Below, one piece after another: positions 15,401 to 24,429 of a DNA stretch of 41,831 nucleotides. The notes beneath the pieces were generated by a model. It saw nothing but the letters and a program-made list of their open reading frames with translations, made no database searches and was not told the origin of the DNA. Every line of letters starts with the position of its first letter. The stretch's first letter is position 1. The DNA comes from Deltaproteobacteria bacterium (lineage in GTDB: Bacteria > Desulfobacterota > Desulfobaccia > Desulfobaccales > 0-14-0-80-60-11). The position numbers were made by a program, and so were the translations under genes. The stretch covers positions 1 to 41,831 of the forward strand of contig JAKAKP010000142.1 of the NCBI GenBank assembly GCA_021813445.1, given 5' to 3'.

Positions 15401-15645
15401 CAACACCTCAGAAAAATAGACTTGTGCGAGGCAAGCCCCCCTAGAAGTATGTTCGTATAAAAACTAAGTATGACAGATTATCTTGTCCAGGAGCTTCTTC
15501 AGAATAAAGCCGACAATAACAGCAAGGGGGGTTATATGGCGGGTTAGAGAGGAACGGCGGGCAGGGCTCCGATGCGCCTGGAGGTCGGAAAAGAAGGGGG
15601 AAAGGGGCATGGGCCCGCAGCCCGTGGCTCCTCTCCCCCCAAACC

Positions 15646-17598
15646 TTATCCTTTAAAACTCCCCCAAACCACTTTCTTTTCCTGGGCCGGCTGTTCCAAA
15701 ATTTCCAGAGCAGATTTGAGGATACCGGCCGCGTCCAGGCCGTATTTCTGGCGGAGGATATCCGGCTTGCCGTGTTCGATGAATTGATCCGGGATGGCCA
15801 GGCGTTTCACCGGCACGCCGAGATTATGGTCGGCTAGCAATTCAAGTACTGCGCTGCCGAAGCCGCCCAGGGCCACGTTTTCCTCGACCGTGAGAACCCG
15901 TCCATGCCGGGCTGCCAGGGTAAGGATGAGCTGCTCATCCAGGGGTTTGACAAAGCGGGCGTTGACCACGGTGGCTTTGAAACCCCGCTCCTCCAGTTGC
16001 TGGGCCGCGTCCAGGGCCGGATGCACCGAAGCCCCCAGGGCCAGGATCAATAGGTCCGTGCCTTCGTGCAAAACTTCGGCCTTGCCGATGGGAATTTTCC
16101 GCAAGGCGGAGGCAAAGGCCACGCCCACGCCCCGGCCCCGGGGATAGCGCAGGGCAATGGGCCCCGGGTGGCCCACCGCGGTATAGAGCATGTGCCGCAG
16201 CTCGTCTTCATCCTTGGGGGCCATGACCACCATATTGGGGAGGTGACGCAGATAGGAGAGATCGAAGAGGCCCTGGTGGGTTTCCCCGTCTTCGCCGACA
16301 ATGCCGCCCCGGTCCAGGGCGAAGACCACCGGCAGGTTCTGCAAACAGACGTCATGGAGCACCTGGTCATAGGCCCGCTGCAGAAAAGTGGAATAGATCG
16401 CGGCCACCGGCCGCTGGCCTTCCACGGCCAGGCCCGCGGCAAAGGTCACCGCGTGCTGCTCGCAGATGCCCACGTCAAAAAAGCGGTCGGGAAACTGGTG
16501 CCCGAAGTCCACCAAACCGGTGCCATCCGGCATGGCTGCGGTGATGGCCGTAATCTTGGGGTTCTCTTCGGCCAGCCGCACCATGGTCTCCCCGAAGACT
16601 TGCGTGTAGGAGGGCACTTCGCTGACGCTCTTCTTGGCTTCCCCGGTGTCGGGATCAAACCGGCCCAGGCCGTGAAACCCGGTGGGGTCGGACTCCGCGG
16701 GTTCATAGCCCTTGCCCTTGGTGGTGACCACGTGCACCAGAACAGGGCCTTTCAGATTTTTGATATTATTTAAGGTCTCTATGAGATGATCCAGGCGGTG
16801 GCCCCTGACCGGCCCCAGGTAATTGAATTTCAGGGCTTCAAACAACATGCCCGGGGTGAAAAAAGCTTTAAAAGACTCTTCGCCTTTTTTGGCCCAGGCC
16901 ACCAGGTCGCCGCCGATACCGGGAAAGGAGCGCAGCAGGCTCTCCACCTGTTTCTTCAGAAAGACCATGGTAGGCCCGGTGAGCTTGCGGCTTAAAAAGG
17001 AGGAGAGCGCGCCCACGTTTTGAGCAATGGACATGCCGTTGTCGTTGAGGATGACGATTAAGTCTTTATTCAAGTCCCCGGCGTTGTTCAGCCCCTCGAA
17101 GGCCAGGCCCGCGGTCATGGAGCCATCGCCGATGACCGCGATGGTCCGGCCGCATTCCTTTTTCAGACAGCGGGCCGTGGCCATGCCCAGGGCCGCGGAA
17201 ATGGAGGTGGAGCTGTGGCCGGTGTCGAACGCGTCGTGGGGGCTTTCACTGCGTTTGGGGAAGCCGCTCAGCCCGCCGAACTGCCGCAGCGTGTGGAAAC
17301 GGTCCAGGCGGCCGGTGAGGATTTTGTGGGTATAGGCCTGATGGCCCACGTCCCAGATGATCTTGTCCCGGGGTGAATCAAAGACGTAGTGCAAGGCGAT
17401 GGTCAGCTCCACCGTGCCCAGACTGGGGGCCAGGTGGCCCCCGGTGCGGGAAACGGAAGAAATGATGACCTCGCGTACTTCCCGGGCCAGCGCCGGCAGC
17501 AGTTCCGGCGACAATTTTTTCAAATCCTTGGGACTTTTGATGGTGTCCAACAACCGACGCGGGTTAGACCCTAACTGTGGCCCCTTTCTGTCTGCCAT
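15646..17598 (-). CDS. dxs: 1-deoxy-D-xylulose-5-phosphate synthase
   Basis: The 650-residue enzyme condenses pyruvate and glyceraldehyde 3-phosphate, the first step of the non-mevalonate isoprenoid pathway. It uses thiamine diphosphate and Mg. Visible motifs: [20 protein letters not shown] (active-site His), [16 protein letters not shown], the thiamine site [20 protein letters not shown] with [13 protein letters not shown], and in the pyrimidine domain [17 protein letters not shown] and [15 protein letters not shown]. Length and domain order are complete. The start [10 protein letters not shown] lies 17 bases after the ispA stop, so the two are translated from one message and together supply prenyl precursors. 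Confidence 0.97.
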   Translation of the reverse strand: MADRKGPQLGSNPRRLLDTIKSPKDLKKLSPELLPALAREVREVIISSVSRTGGHLAPSLGTVELTIALHYVFDSPRDKIIWDVGHQAYTHKILTGRLDRFHTLRQFGGLSGFPKRSESPHDAFDTGHSSTSISAALGMATARCLKKECGRTIAVIGDGSMTAGLAFEGLNNAGDLNKDLIVILNDNGMSIAQNVGALSSFLSRKLTGPTMVFLKKQVESLLRSFPGIGGDLVAWAKKGEESFKAFFTPGMLFEALKFNYLGPVRGHRLDHLIETLNNIKNLKGPVLVHVVTTKGKGYEPAESDPTGFHGLGRFDPDTGEAKKSVSEVPSYTQVFGETMVRLAEENPKITAITAAMPDGTGLVDFGHQFPDRFFDVGICEQHAVTFAAGLAVEGQRPVAAIYSTFLQRAYDQVLHDVCLQNLPVVFALDRGGIVGEDGETHQGLFDLSYLRHLPNMVVMAPKDEDELRHMLYTAVGHPGPIALRYPRGRGVGVAFASALRKIPIGKAEVLHEGTDLLILALGASVHPALDAAQQLEERGFKATVVNARFVKPLDEQLILTLAARHGRVLTVEENVALGGFGSAVLELLADHNLGVPVKRLAIPDQFIEHGKPDILRQKYGLDAAGILKSALEILEQPAQEKKVVWGSFKG

Positions 17599-17615
17599 TA
17601 GCCCAAATCCTCCAT

Positions 17616-18506
17616 TCAGGAGCGACGCGCCAAAAGATAGCGCGCGATTTCACGCAACGGTTCGGCCCGGGGCCCGAACGGCTCCAGATCCGCGATGGCC
17701 GTTTCCACCAAACGCCGGGCCCATTCCCGGGCCTCGTCCCGGCCTACTACTCCGGGATAGGTGGCCTTGCGGCGCTGTGCATCCATCCCCGTGGCCTTGC
17801 CCATTTCTGCGGCCTCACCTTCCACATCCAGGAGGTCGTCGGTAATCTGGAAGACCAAACCGAATTTCTCCCCGTAACTGGCAAGCGCAGCTACCTCGGC
17901 TCTGGTGCCTCCGGCCATCAGGGCTCCGGACCGCACCGACGCGGTCAGCAGGGCCCCGGTCTTCAGGCGGTGGATCGTTTCCAGTTCCTTCAGGGTAACT
18001 TCTCGGCCTTCAGCTTGCAGATCCAGCATCTGACCGCCCACCATGCCCCGGTAACCCGCGGCGTCGGCAATGAGTTGGATCACCGCCAATAGGGCGATCT
18101 CCCGCTCCTCAAAGCGGGGCGCGGCCTCCGCCAGGGTATGAAAGGCTGCGGTCAACAGTCCGTCCCCGGCCAAGATGGCCGTGGCTTCGTCATATTTCTT
18201 ATGGCAGGTGGGTTGCCCCCGGCGCAGATCGTCATCGTCCATGGCCGGTAAATCGTCATGGATCAGGGAATAGGTATGAATCATCTCCAGGGCGCAGGCC
18301 ACCGGCAGGACCTCGGTGATATCGCCTCCCACCGCGTCCGCGCCGGCCAGGCAGAGTATGGGTCTGAGGCGCTTGCCGCCGGCAAAGAGACTGTAATGCA
18401 TGGCCTGGACCACCCGGAAGGCTGGGCACCGCACCGCCGGCAGATAGGCCTCCAGCGCCCGGTTGACCAGGGCCCGCCGCTCTTCTAAGTAGGCTTTGAG
18501 ATCCAT
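17616..18506 (-). CDS. ispA: Short-chain polyprenyl (farnesyl/geranyl) diphosphate synthase
   Basis: The 296-residue enzyme builds C15 or C20 prenyl diphosphates from IPP and DMAPP. The first aspartate-rich motif is [10 protein letters not shown] with D84, D85 and D90. The second is [11 protein letters not shown] with D223, D224 and D227. GGKRLRP (43-49) binds [18 protein letters not shown] is the typical helix before the first motif, and the residues before it suggest farnesyl or geranylgeranyl chain length. ATG 18506 lacks a good ribosome binding site, and a family A repeat begins 8 bases upstream. Position between xseB and dxs is the standard arrangement. Confidence 0.95.
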   Translation of the reverse strand: MDLKAYLEERRALVNRALEAYLPAVRCPAFRVVQAMHYSLFAGGKRLRPILCLAGADAVGGDITEVLPVACALEMIHTYSLIHDDLPAMDDDDLRRGQPTCHKKYDEATAILAGDGLLTAAFHTLAEAAPRFEEREIALLAVIQLIADAAGYRGMVGGQMLDLQAEGREVTLKELETIHRLKTGALLTASVRSGALMAGGTRAEVAALASYGEKFGLVFQITDDLLDVEGEAAEMGKATGMDAQRRKATYPGVVGRDEAREWARRLVETAIADLEPFGPRAEPLREIARYLLARRS

Positions 18507-18513
18507 AATAATT

Positions 18514-18646
18514 TTACCACAGAGGCACAGAGATCGCAGAGTTACACAGAGAAAAAATTCTTTTATTTTTGGCGCTGAAGCGCCAAAAATAAAAAAGTGT
18601 TTATTCCTCTGTGAATCTCTGTGTCCTCTGTGTCTCCGTGGTGAAT
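18514..18646. repeat. Nested palindromic repeat, family A
   Basis: Outer arms TTACCACAGAGGCACAGAGA and CTCTGTGTCTCCGTGGTGAA. Inner palindrome TTTATTTTTGGCGCT (18562-18576), GA, AGCGCCAAAAATAAA (18579-18593). It separates xseB from ispA within an otherwise tight operon. The inner core is almost the same as in the copy at 22861. Confidence 0.9.
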
Positions 18647-18649
18647 CTT

Positions 18650-18904
18650 TTAATTTCCTTCCGTTTCTTCTTCGGCGAAGGGCCGGGTGAAGAATTGGCC
18701 CGCGTCGTCCTTGAGGAGCAATTCCACCCGTTTTTCCACCTCATCCAGCTTTTGCTGGCAAAACTTCACCAGGCGCACCCCTTCTTCAAACGCGGCCAGG
18801 GATTCCTCCAGGGCCAGGTCCCCGTGCTCCAGGGAGGACAGGACCTCTTCCAGGCGTTTTAAGGCCATCTCGAAGGTGGCGGGTGGTTGTTCTTTTTTTG
18901 CCAT
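18650..18904 (-). CDS. xseB: Exonuclease VII small subunit
   Basis: 84 residues from MAKKEQPPATFEMALKRLEE. The family's two-helix pattern is complete: LEEVLSSLEHGDLALEESLA, then FEEGVRLVKFCQQKLDEVEKRVELLL. Several copies bind each large subunit (XseA) and are needed for nuclease activity on single-stranded DNA. The frame continues upstream to 18973, but that part (MVRETHPTFGVPKHS) translates an intergenic repeat and is not included. It lies downstream of xseA, with a 162-base gap that holds a repeat. Confidence 0.92.
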   Translation of the reverse strand: MAKKEQPPATFEMALKRLEEVLSSLEHGDLALEESLAAFEEGVRLVKFCQQKLDEVEKRVELLLKDDAGQFFTRPFAEEETEGN

Positions 18905-18950
18905 TATTTTTATGGTTCTCGTTCTCAAGCTGTGCTTGGGTACGCCAAAT

Positions 18951-18998
18951 GTAGGGTGCGTCTCACGCACCATTTTTGGAGCGTAAGACGCGCCCTAC
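18951..18998. repeat. Palindromic repeat GTAGGGTGCGTCT (family D)
   Basis: GTAGGGTGCGTCTCACGCACC ends in a mirrored AGACGCGCCCTAC. Inverted arms with a roughly 20-base centre, between xseA and xseB. Confidence 0.75.
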
Positions 18999-19066
18999 CA
19001 AAGAACATTTTCAGGCCATAGGGATAGCCAAAAGGCGGGATGCGCGGCGCTTTCCCACCCTACACC

Positions 19067-20410
19067 CTACTCACTGCTCACTTCCTTCACTTCACAATCC
19101 ATCCGGCCTTTAGCCACTCTGACCCGGAGCGCCGTGCCCGCCGGGGCCTGCGCCGCGTCCCGGATAATCGCGCCCTCCGGCAGCTTGGTGGCCACGGCAT
19201 AGCCCCGCTCCAGGATGGCCAGGGGGTTGAGCTGCCCCAGGTGGCTCTTAAGATAATCGAGATGGCGCCGTTGTTCTCTAATTTTTAGACGCCAGCGCTG
19301 GGCCAAGGTTAGTCCTGCCTGCTCCAGCCGCTGCCGGGCGAGAATCAGGCCCCGCCGGGGGCTGAGCAGAAAAAGCCGGGAACTGGCCAGGCGCGCCTGC
19401 TGGCGGCAGCCTTCCAGACCGCGCCGGGTGCGCCGGGCCAGGGTCTCCGCCCGGTCGTCCACCAGGAGGCGCAGGTCCGTGAGACGGCGGCGCAGATCGG
19501 GGAGAAGCCGGGAAGTCAGCCGCAGTTGCTGCCGGGCCCCATTCACCCGGCGCTTCCAGCCCAGCCCCAGGGCCGCGCTCAGACGCGCCAGCCGCCGCTC
19601 CAGTTCCGCCTTGTCCGGCACCACCAGTTCTACCGCGGCGCTGGGCGTGGAGGCCCTGAGGTCCGCGACAAAGTCGGCGATGGTATAATCCACTTCATGA
19701 CCCACCGCGGAAACCACGGGGATGGGGCAGCGATGGATGGCCCGGGCCACGATCTCTTCATTGAAGGGCCACAGGTCTTCCAGCGACCCGCCGCCCCGGG
19801 CCAGGACGATGACCTCCAAGCCCGGATAACCGGCCAGATCGTCCAACGCCGCGGCGATCTCTCCGGCCGCGGCCGCGCCCTGCACCTTCACCGGGTAGAT
19901 GAGCACCTCCACCTTGGCGAAACGCTGCCGCAGGAGGCGCAGGAAATCCTGTACCACCGCGCCGGTGGGCGAAGTGACCAGGGCCAGGCGCCGGGGCAGA
20001 AACGGCAGGGGTTTTTTATTCTCCGCAGCAAACAATCCTTCGGCCTGAAGCTTTGCCTTCAGGGCCTCAAAGGCCTGGGCCAATGCGCCCCAGCCCAGGG
20101 GTTCCAGGTAGTCCAGCACCAGTTGGTATTCCCCCCGGGGTTCATAGACCGTGAGCCGTCCCCGGCACAGCACCTGCCCCCCTTCCTGGGGCTTAAAGCG
20201 CAGATGGATATGGTTCCCTTTGAAAAAGACGCAGCGCAATTGGGCGCTTTCGTCCTTCAGGGTGAAATAGTAGTGGCCGGACGAGGGCTGGCGCAGGTTG
20301 GAGATCTCACCGCTGACCCACACCAGGGGGAAGCCGGTCTCCAGCCGCTGCCGGATTTCCCGGGTCAGGGCGCTGACCGTATAGATATGAGGATATTCCT
20401 GATCCTGCAT
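19067..20410 (-). CDS. xseA: Exonuclease VII large subunit
   Basis: The 447-residue catalytic subunit degrades single-stranded DNA in both directions in repair and recombination. An N-terminal OB-fold (YTVSALTREIRQRLETGFPL, VWVSGEISNLRQPSSGHYYF, VLCRGRLTVYEPRGEYQL) precedes the catalytic core: LVTSPTGAVVQDFLRLLRQR, VIVLARGGGSLEDLWPFNEE and PVVSAVGHEVDYTIADFVAD. A long arginine-rich coiled segment binds the small subunit. The C-terminus (ILERGYAVATKLPEG) is typical. ATG 20410 has no strong ribosome binding site, but MQDQEYPHIYTVSAL is the usual beginning. It is the first gene of the minus-strand block. Confidence 0.96.
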   Translation of the reverse strand: MQDQEYPHIYTVSALTREIRQRLETGFPLVWVSGEISNLRQPSSGHYYFTLKDESAQLRCVFFKGNHIHLRFKPQEGGQVLCRGRLTVYEPRGEYQLVLDYLEPLGWGALAQAFEALKAKLQAEGLFAAENKKPLPFLPRRLALVTSPTGAVVQDFLRLLRQRFAKVEVLIYPVKVQGAAAAGEIAAALDDLAGYPGLEVIVLARGGGSLEDLWPFNEEIVARAIHRCPIPVVSAVGHEVDYTIADFVADLRASTPSAAVELVVPDKAELERRLARLSAALGLGWKRRVNGARQQLRLTSRLLPDLRRRLTDLRLLVDDRAETLARRTRRGLEGCRQQARLASSRLFLLSPRRGLILARQRLEQAGLTLAQRWRLKIREQRRHLDYLKSHLGQLNPLAILERGYAVATKLPEGAIIRDAAQAPAGTALRVRVAKGRMDCEVKEVSSE

Positions 20411-20792
20411 AATGAATATGTTAATATACCATATTCATAAGTCCGCCACCAAGGATTCTTCCAAAGCCCAGCTTCCTTCCTGGTCCGAATATTACTTGGG
20501 AAGGGCCTGGCCCTTGGATCAGCTTGATATCCCGGCCTCCCCCAAGAAAATTATAAAATACTTTAACTTTTTTAATAAAGATACCGTAATAATCTCTTAG
20601 AAATTAAGACCTCTGCGAAAGTCCTCTACCTTGTCATTCTGAGGGAGCGCAGCGACCGAAGAATCTCATAGCCTCCAACCAATAAAGGCGAGATTCGCAA
20701 CGAAGCTGCGCTCCGTTCAGAATGACAGATGGGGGCCTATTACGAACAGTCTCAACTTTGGACTTTGAACCAGGAACTTTGAACTTTTTTTA
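20411..20792. other. Intergenic region between divergent xseA and the CgeB-like gene
   Basis: This 382-base stretch carries the family C repeat (20632-20727). A low-complexity run (20751-20790, built from the word GAACTTTGAAC) follows directly before ATG 20793. The part next to xseA is AT-rich (tatattaacatattcatt) and could hold its promoter. I see no gene. Confidence 0.6.
20632..20727. repeat. Palindromic repeat TGTCATTCTGA (family C)
   Basis: TGTCATTCTGAGGGAGCGCA at the left and TGCGCTCCGTTCAGAATGACA at the right are inverted. Inner GAATCTC / GAGATTC also pair. A related copy lies at 24298-24367. Confidence 0.85.
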
Positions 20793-21995
20793 ATGGACTA
20801 TCCGCCCGGCTTACCTGCGCTGTTGCGCTCCCGGAAACGGCATGGCCCGCCCCGGCGGGTTTTTGTCCTCCGGCAGCAATTTTTTCTGGAGGAGGAGTGT
20901 GTCCGGGCCTGCCGCCAACTGGGTCTGGAAGTGCGGGAATGGTCTTTGGGGGAAGATTGGGACGCGGCCGGCTTTTCCCGTTTTTTAACCGGCCTGATGG
21001 AGTTCCAGCCGGATTTTTTCTTCTGCATCAATCATATCGGTTTTGACAAGGCGGGCCGCCTGACGGAGCTGCTGGCGGCCAGTGAGATCCCCGCCGCGGT
21101 GTGGTACGTGGACAACCCCGACTTTATCATCAGGGCCTACCCCCGAAACGTCTCTCCCTGGGTCTACCTCTTTGTCTGGGACCGCCATTACCTGGATGAT
21201 CTCCAGGGCCTGGGCTTTCCCCATGTGTCCTATCTGCCCCTGGCCGCGGACCCCCGGCTTTTCCGGCCTTACCGCAGCCCGCCCCTGTGGAAATTCGGAG
21301 AGATAGCCGCCGCGTTTGTGGGCTCCACCTGGACGCAACGGGTCCAGCAGCAACTGGCCCGCTTTCAAGGTGAACCCCGGAAGCTGGCGGTGATTGAAGA
21401 AGTTGCCGGGCGCTTCATCCATAGCCCTGCGTATAAGGCTAGGGCCGCGTTGGCTGCGCTTTATCCCGAATTCACCGGCCTCCCCCTACCGGAACAGATA
21501 GACCTGGAGGCCGCGGTCTTGTGGCGCGCCTCCCAAAAGCACCGGGTGGCAAACATCGCCCCCTTAACCGCCTTGGGGCTGGAGGTTTACGGCGACGCGG
21601 CCTGGCGGGATTTTCTCCCCGACCCGGGGGCCTATGGGGGCCGCATCGGTTATAACCGGGAGCTGCCGGCTTTCTATCAGTGCGTGGGGGTGAATCTGAA
21701 CCTCACCAGCCTGCAGATGAAAGACGGCCTGAACCAGCGCGTCTTTGACGTCCCGGCTGCGGGCGCGTTTTTGCTCACCGATTTCAAAGAATCCTTGTTG
21801 GAACTCTTTCACCCGGAAGAGGTGACCACTTACCACCACCCGGAAGAAGCCCGGGAAAAGCTGCTTTATTTCGCAGCTCATGATGAGGAGCGCCGGACCC
21901 TAGCCGCCCGGGCCCGGGAGCGGGTCCTGGCCCAACACACTTTTTTGCACCGGGTCCAGACCATCATTGATATTCTAGGTCCTGTATTTTTCTAG
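20793..21995 (+). CDS. CgeB-like glycosyltransferase (DUF3880-type N-terminal domain)
   Basis: A 400-residue protein with a GT-B-like layout. The first half is RRVFVLRQQFFLEEECVRAC, FFFCINHIGFDKAGRLTELL, VWYVDNPDFIIRAYPR and YLPLAADPRLFRP. The second half has VYGDAAWRDFLPDPGAYGGR, YQCVGVNLNLTSLQMKDGLN, RVFDVPAAGAFLLTDFKESL and a C-terminal AHDEERRTLAARARERVLAQHTF. The GLNQRVFDVPAAGAFLL motif with the following hydrophobic strand is typical of CgeB proteins, which transfer sugars to surface or flagellar structures in some bacteria. The donor and acceptor are unknown. ATG 20793 has no clear ribosome binding site, because a repeat phrase ends there. Confidence 0.82.
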   Translation: MDYPPGLPALLRSRKRHGPPRRVFVLRQQFFLEEECVRACRQLGLEVREWSLGEDWDAAGFSRFLTGLMEFQPDFFFCINHIGFDKAGRLTELLAASEIPAAVWYVDNPDFIIRAYPRNVSPWVYLFVWDRHYLDDLQGLGFPHVSYLPLAADPRLFRPYRSPPLWKFGEIAAAFVGSTWTQRVQQQLARFQGEPRKLAVIEEVAGRFIHSPAYKARAALAALYPEFTGLPLPEQIDLEAAVLWRASQKHRVANIAPLTALGLEVYGDAAWRDFLPDPGAYGGRIGYNRELPAFYQCVGVNLNLTSLQMKDGLNQRVFDVPAAGAFLLTDFKESLLELFHPEEVTTYHHPEEAREKLLYFAAHDEERRTLAARARERVLAQHTFLHRVQTIIDILGPVFF

Positions 21996-22152
21996 AAATC
22001 ATTTCCAAACCAGGAAGGAATACTCGCTTATACCCGGCCCTTACCCATCTTTATAGGCATACTTTCCGCAAGTTTTTTAGATTTAAGCCGATAAACCTAG
22101 AAGAACCAGTAATACCTTTCTTCGCCTCGATACCATGCCTGCGGGAACGAAA

Positions 22153-22851
22153 ATGAAGGATGAGGAAAAGACCAGGGCCCAGCTCTTGGAAGAGGTGGCG
22201 GCCCTGCGCCGGGAGCTGGAAGATCTCCAGGCCTATGCCGACCCTGAATGGCGGCGGCAGGAGAAATGGCGGCAAAATTTCCGGCAACTCCAGGAAATGC
22301 TGGAAGGTGCGGTAGCAGTCCTGGAATGCCGAGTCCCAGGCCTGATCGAGCACCAGCGACGCGTCACCCACCTGGCCTGCGCCATTGCCGAGGAAATGGG
22401 CCTGTCCACCGCCCAGATCGAAAGTTTGACCATCGCCGGAATGGTCCATGATATTGGCAAGGTCTTTATTCCTCTGACAATTCTCAACAAATCCGGGGCG
22501 CTGGACCCCGCGGAAATGGCCCTCATCAAGGCCCATCCCCGCGCGGCCCATTATATTCTGAGAGATTTGGATTTCGACCAGCCCGTGGCTGAAATCATTA
22601 TCCAGCATCACGAGAGGTTAGACGGCTCCGGGTATCCCGCGGGCCTGGCAGGGGAGGAAATTCTGCTGGAAGCCAGGATCCTGGCGGTGCCGGATGTGGT
22701 GGAAGCCATGGCCTATGCCCGCCCCCACCGCCTGAACCTGGGCATCAACACGGCCCTGGAGGAAATCTCCCAAAACCGGGGCCTCCTCTACGACCCGGAA
22801 GTGGTGGACGCCTGCCTGCGCCTCTTCGACCGGGGCTTCGATTTTCTGTAA
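22153..22851 (+). CDS. HD-GYP domain protein, probable cyclic-di-GMP phosphodiesterase
   Basis: About 232 residues from MKDEEKTRAQLLEEVAAL. An N-terminal coiled coil (to about residue 50) leads into an HD-GYP domain: LIEHQRRVTHLACAIAEEMG, GMVHDIGKVFIPLTILNKSG (HD pair), ALIKAHPRAAHYIL, IIQHHERLDGSGYPAGLAGE (the GYP motif) and RILAVPDVVEAMAYARPHRL. The metal ligands and the GYP are intact, so hydrolysis of cyclic-di-GMP is likely. There is no receiver domain or membrane segment. Partner and signal are unknown. A second in-frame ATG at 22135 gives six extra residues. The gene is convergent with the GH8 gene. Confidence 0.85.
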   Translation: MKDEEKTRAQLLEEVAALRRELEDLQAYADPEWRRQEKWRQNFRQLQEMLEGAVAVLECRVPGLIEHQRRVTHLACAIAEEMGLSTAQIESLTIAGMVHDIGKVFIPLTILNKSGALDPAEMALIKAHPRAAHYILRDLDFDQPVAEIIIQHHERLDGSGYPAGLAGEEILLEARILAVPDVVEAMAYARPHRLNLGINTALEEISQNRGLLYDPEVVDACLRLFDRGFDFL

Positions 22852-22860
22852 AAGAAAAAA

Positions 22861-22998
22861 ATTCACCACGGAGGCACAGAGGACACAGAGGACACAGAGT
22901 TTCACAGAGAAAGGAATTTATTTTTGGCGCTGGGGGCGCCAAAAATAAAAATTCTTTCCCTCTGTGGTTCTCTGTGCTCTTTGTGCCTCTGTGGTAAG
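22861..22998. repeat. Nested palindromic repeat, family A
   Basis: Outer arms TTCACCACGGAGGCACAGAG and CTTTGTGCCTCTGTGGT. Inner palindrome TTTATTTTTGGCGC (22917-22930), loop TGGGG, GCGCCAAAAATAAA (22936-22949). It lies between convergent genes and could also end transcription from both sides. Confidence 0.9.
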
Positions 22999-23005
22999 TC
23001 TTTTT

Positions 23006-24202
23006 CTATTTGACCCAACCCGCATAGAGGGCCAGGCCCAGCCAGGCCCAGTTGTTGGCGTAATAATTATCCCGGCTGACAAAAAACGCGTCCTCCCCTT
23101 CCTCCCGGTAGAATTCTAAAATCTTTTCCGCCATTTCCCGGGCAAAAGCCCGATCCCCCGCAGCCAAAGCCGCGGCCAACACTGCGGCATAAAGGACCGG
23201 GCTCTCATAGCTCACCAGGGGGTCGCCGCCGTAGCTGTACAGGGCCATAAGTCGGCCCCGGTGTTGCCATTCCTTCTTGAAAAAGGGCAAAAAATGCTGC
23301 CGCAAAAGGCTTGTGGCCCGTTCATCGTGAAACCAGAGGCTGTCCAGGGCCAGCCGCCAGGGCAGGCGCATCGCTTCCCAGCCGAAATGGGTGTCCTGTC
23401 CCGGTGCGGGGCCCGCGTCCCCCCTGCCGTCGATCTGGCACCAATCCGGAAACAGCCCCACCCCTTTTTGCGGCCCTAATCCTTGAGCCAGTTGCCCCAG
23501 CAATACATAGGTGGAGTCCCGGAGCCGCAGCCAATCGGGGTTAGGGTAAATTTTTGTAAAAATCTGGTACGCAGCCGGGGAGAAATAAGAAGGGTTGACG
23601 AGATACGGGGGTTTTTCCTCATGCCAGTTGCCGGGGGCCAGCAGCAGTTCGCCGCCGGGCAGGCGCACGGTCTCCAGGGCCAGGATTCCTGCCAGCACCC
23701 GCCGGGTTTCTTCGGCACAATCCGGAAGCTCCGGTCCCGGCTGCCAGCCCCGGGCCGCGGCCAGGGCCAGGGCCAGGGCATAATCCAGGTTCCCGTCGGT
23801 GGCCGTGTTCCGGTCCAGCACCCCCCAGGAGCCGTCTTGATTTCGACCCCAGCGCCAGGACAGCAGCGCGTCACCCGGCCCGGCACCCCGGGACAGGTTT
23901 TTATAGGTCCAGGCGTAGACCTGGCGGAAAGTATCCCGGTCCCCGGCCCAGACCGCCCGCAGCAGGGCATAGGCCTGCCCCTCGGAGATGCTCTCCCCGG
24001 ACCGGTCCGGGATCACCACCCGCCCGCTGGGCGTAATAAAATGCCGCCGGTAGCTCCGCCAGGAGGCCTGCAGCACCCGGTCCACATCGGCCAGGCTGAC
24101 CTTTTTCTCGCCGCCGCAGCTCAGGGCCGACAGGGCCAGAAAGATCAGGAGAACGCCGGGGATAATGCCGACTTTTAGGAATTTTGCGAGGCGCAAAGCC
24201 AT
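23006..24202 (-). CDS. Glycosyl hydrolase family 8 (endo-beta-1,4-glucanase-like), exported
   Basis: About 398 residues. A hydrophobic N-terminal segment ends ALSALSCGGEKK, which may be a lipoprotein signal, although the lipobox is imperfect. The GH8 (alpha/alpha)6 signature is visible: SGESISEGQAYALLRAVWAG (general acid E74), WRWGRNQDGSWGVLDRNTAT, TDGNLDYALALALAA (D136, D140), NPSYFSPAAYQIF and VSYESPVLYAAVLAA. GH8 enzymes hydrolyse cellulose, chitosan or related beta-glucans; in synthase operons they trim cellulose. No cellulose synthase is nearby. The frame also starts at TTG 24214, but ATG 24202 is more natural. Confidence 0.88.
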   Translation of the reverse strand: MALRLAKFLKVGIIPGVLLIFLALSALSCGGEKKVSLADVDRVLQASWRSYRRHFITPSGRVVIPDRSGESISEGQAYALLRAVWAGDRDTFRQVYAWTYKNLSRGAGPGDALLSWRWGRNQDGSWGVLDRNTATDGNLDYALALALAAARGWQPGPELPDCAEETRRVLAGILALETVRLPGGELLLAPGNWHEEKPPYLVNPSYFSPAAYQIFTKIYPNPDWLRLRDSTYVLLGQLAQGLGPQKGVGLFPDWCQIDGRGDAGPAPGQDTHFGWEAMRLPWRLALDSLWFHDERATSLLRQHFLPFFKKEWQHRGRLMALYSYGGDPLVSYESPVLYAAVLAAALAAGDRAFAREMAEKILEFYREEGEDAFFVSRDNYYANNWAWLGLALYAGWVK

Positions 24203-24272
24203 CTTCTCTGCCAAGCCTTTAATCTTGGTAGCAAAATGGCATTTAAGAAGAGGAAATGCAATGATAATTTAC

Positions 24273-24401
24273 AAGCCATTGCAAAACCTCTTTTTCTGTC
24301 ATCCTGAACGCAGTGAAGGATCTCAACCCCTCGAAAATACGAGATTCTTCGCGGCGCTCAGAATGACCATTCAGGGCTATTGAGGTTTTGAAATGGCTTC
24401 T
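24273..24401. repeat. Family C palindrome inside a second inverted repeat (MITE-like)
   Basis: Outer arms AAGCCATTGCAAAACCTC (24273-24290) and GAGGTTTTGAAATGGCTT (24384-24401) match 17 of 18 positions as inverted repeats. Inside is GTCATCCTGAACGC ... GCTCAGAATGAC (24298-24367), the same family as at 20632. It lies between two minus-strand genes. Confidence 0.8.
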
Positions 24402-24429
24402 ATCCGTTAAAGATCAAGGAGGACTCGTA

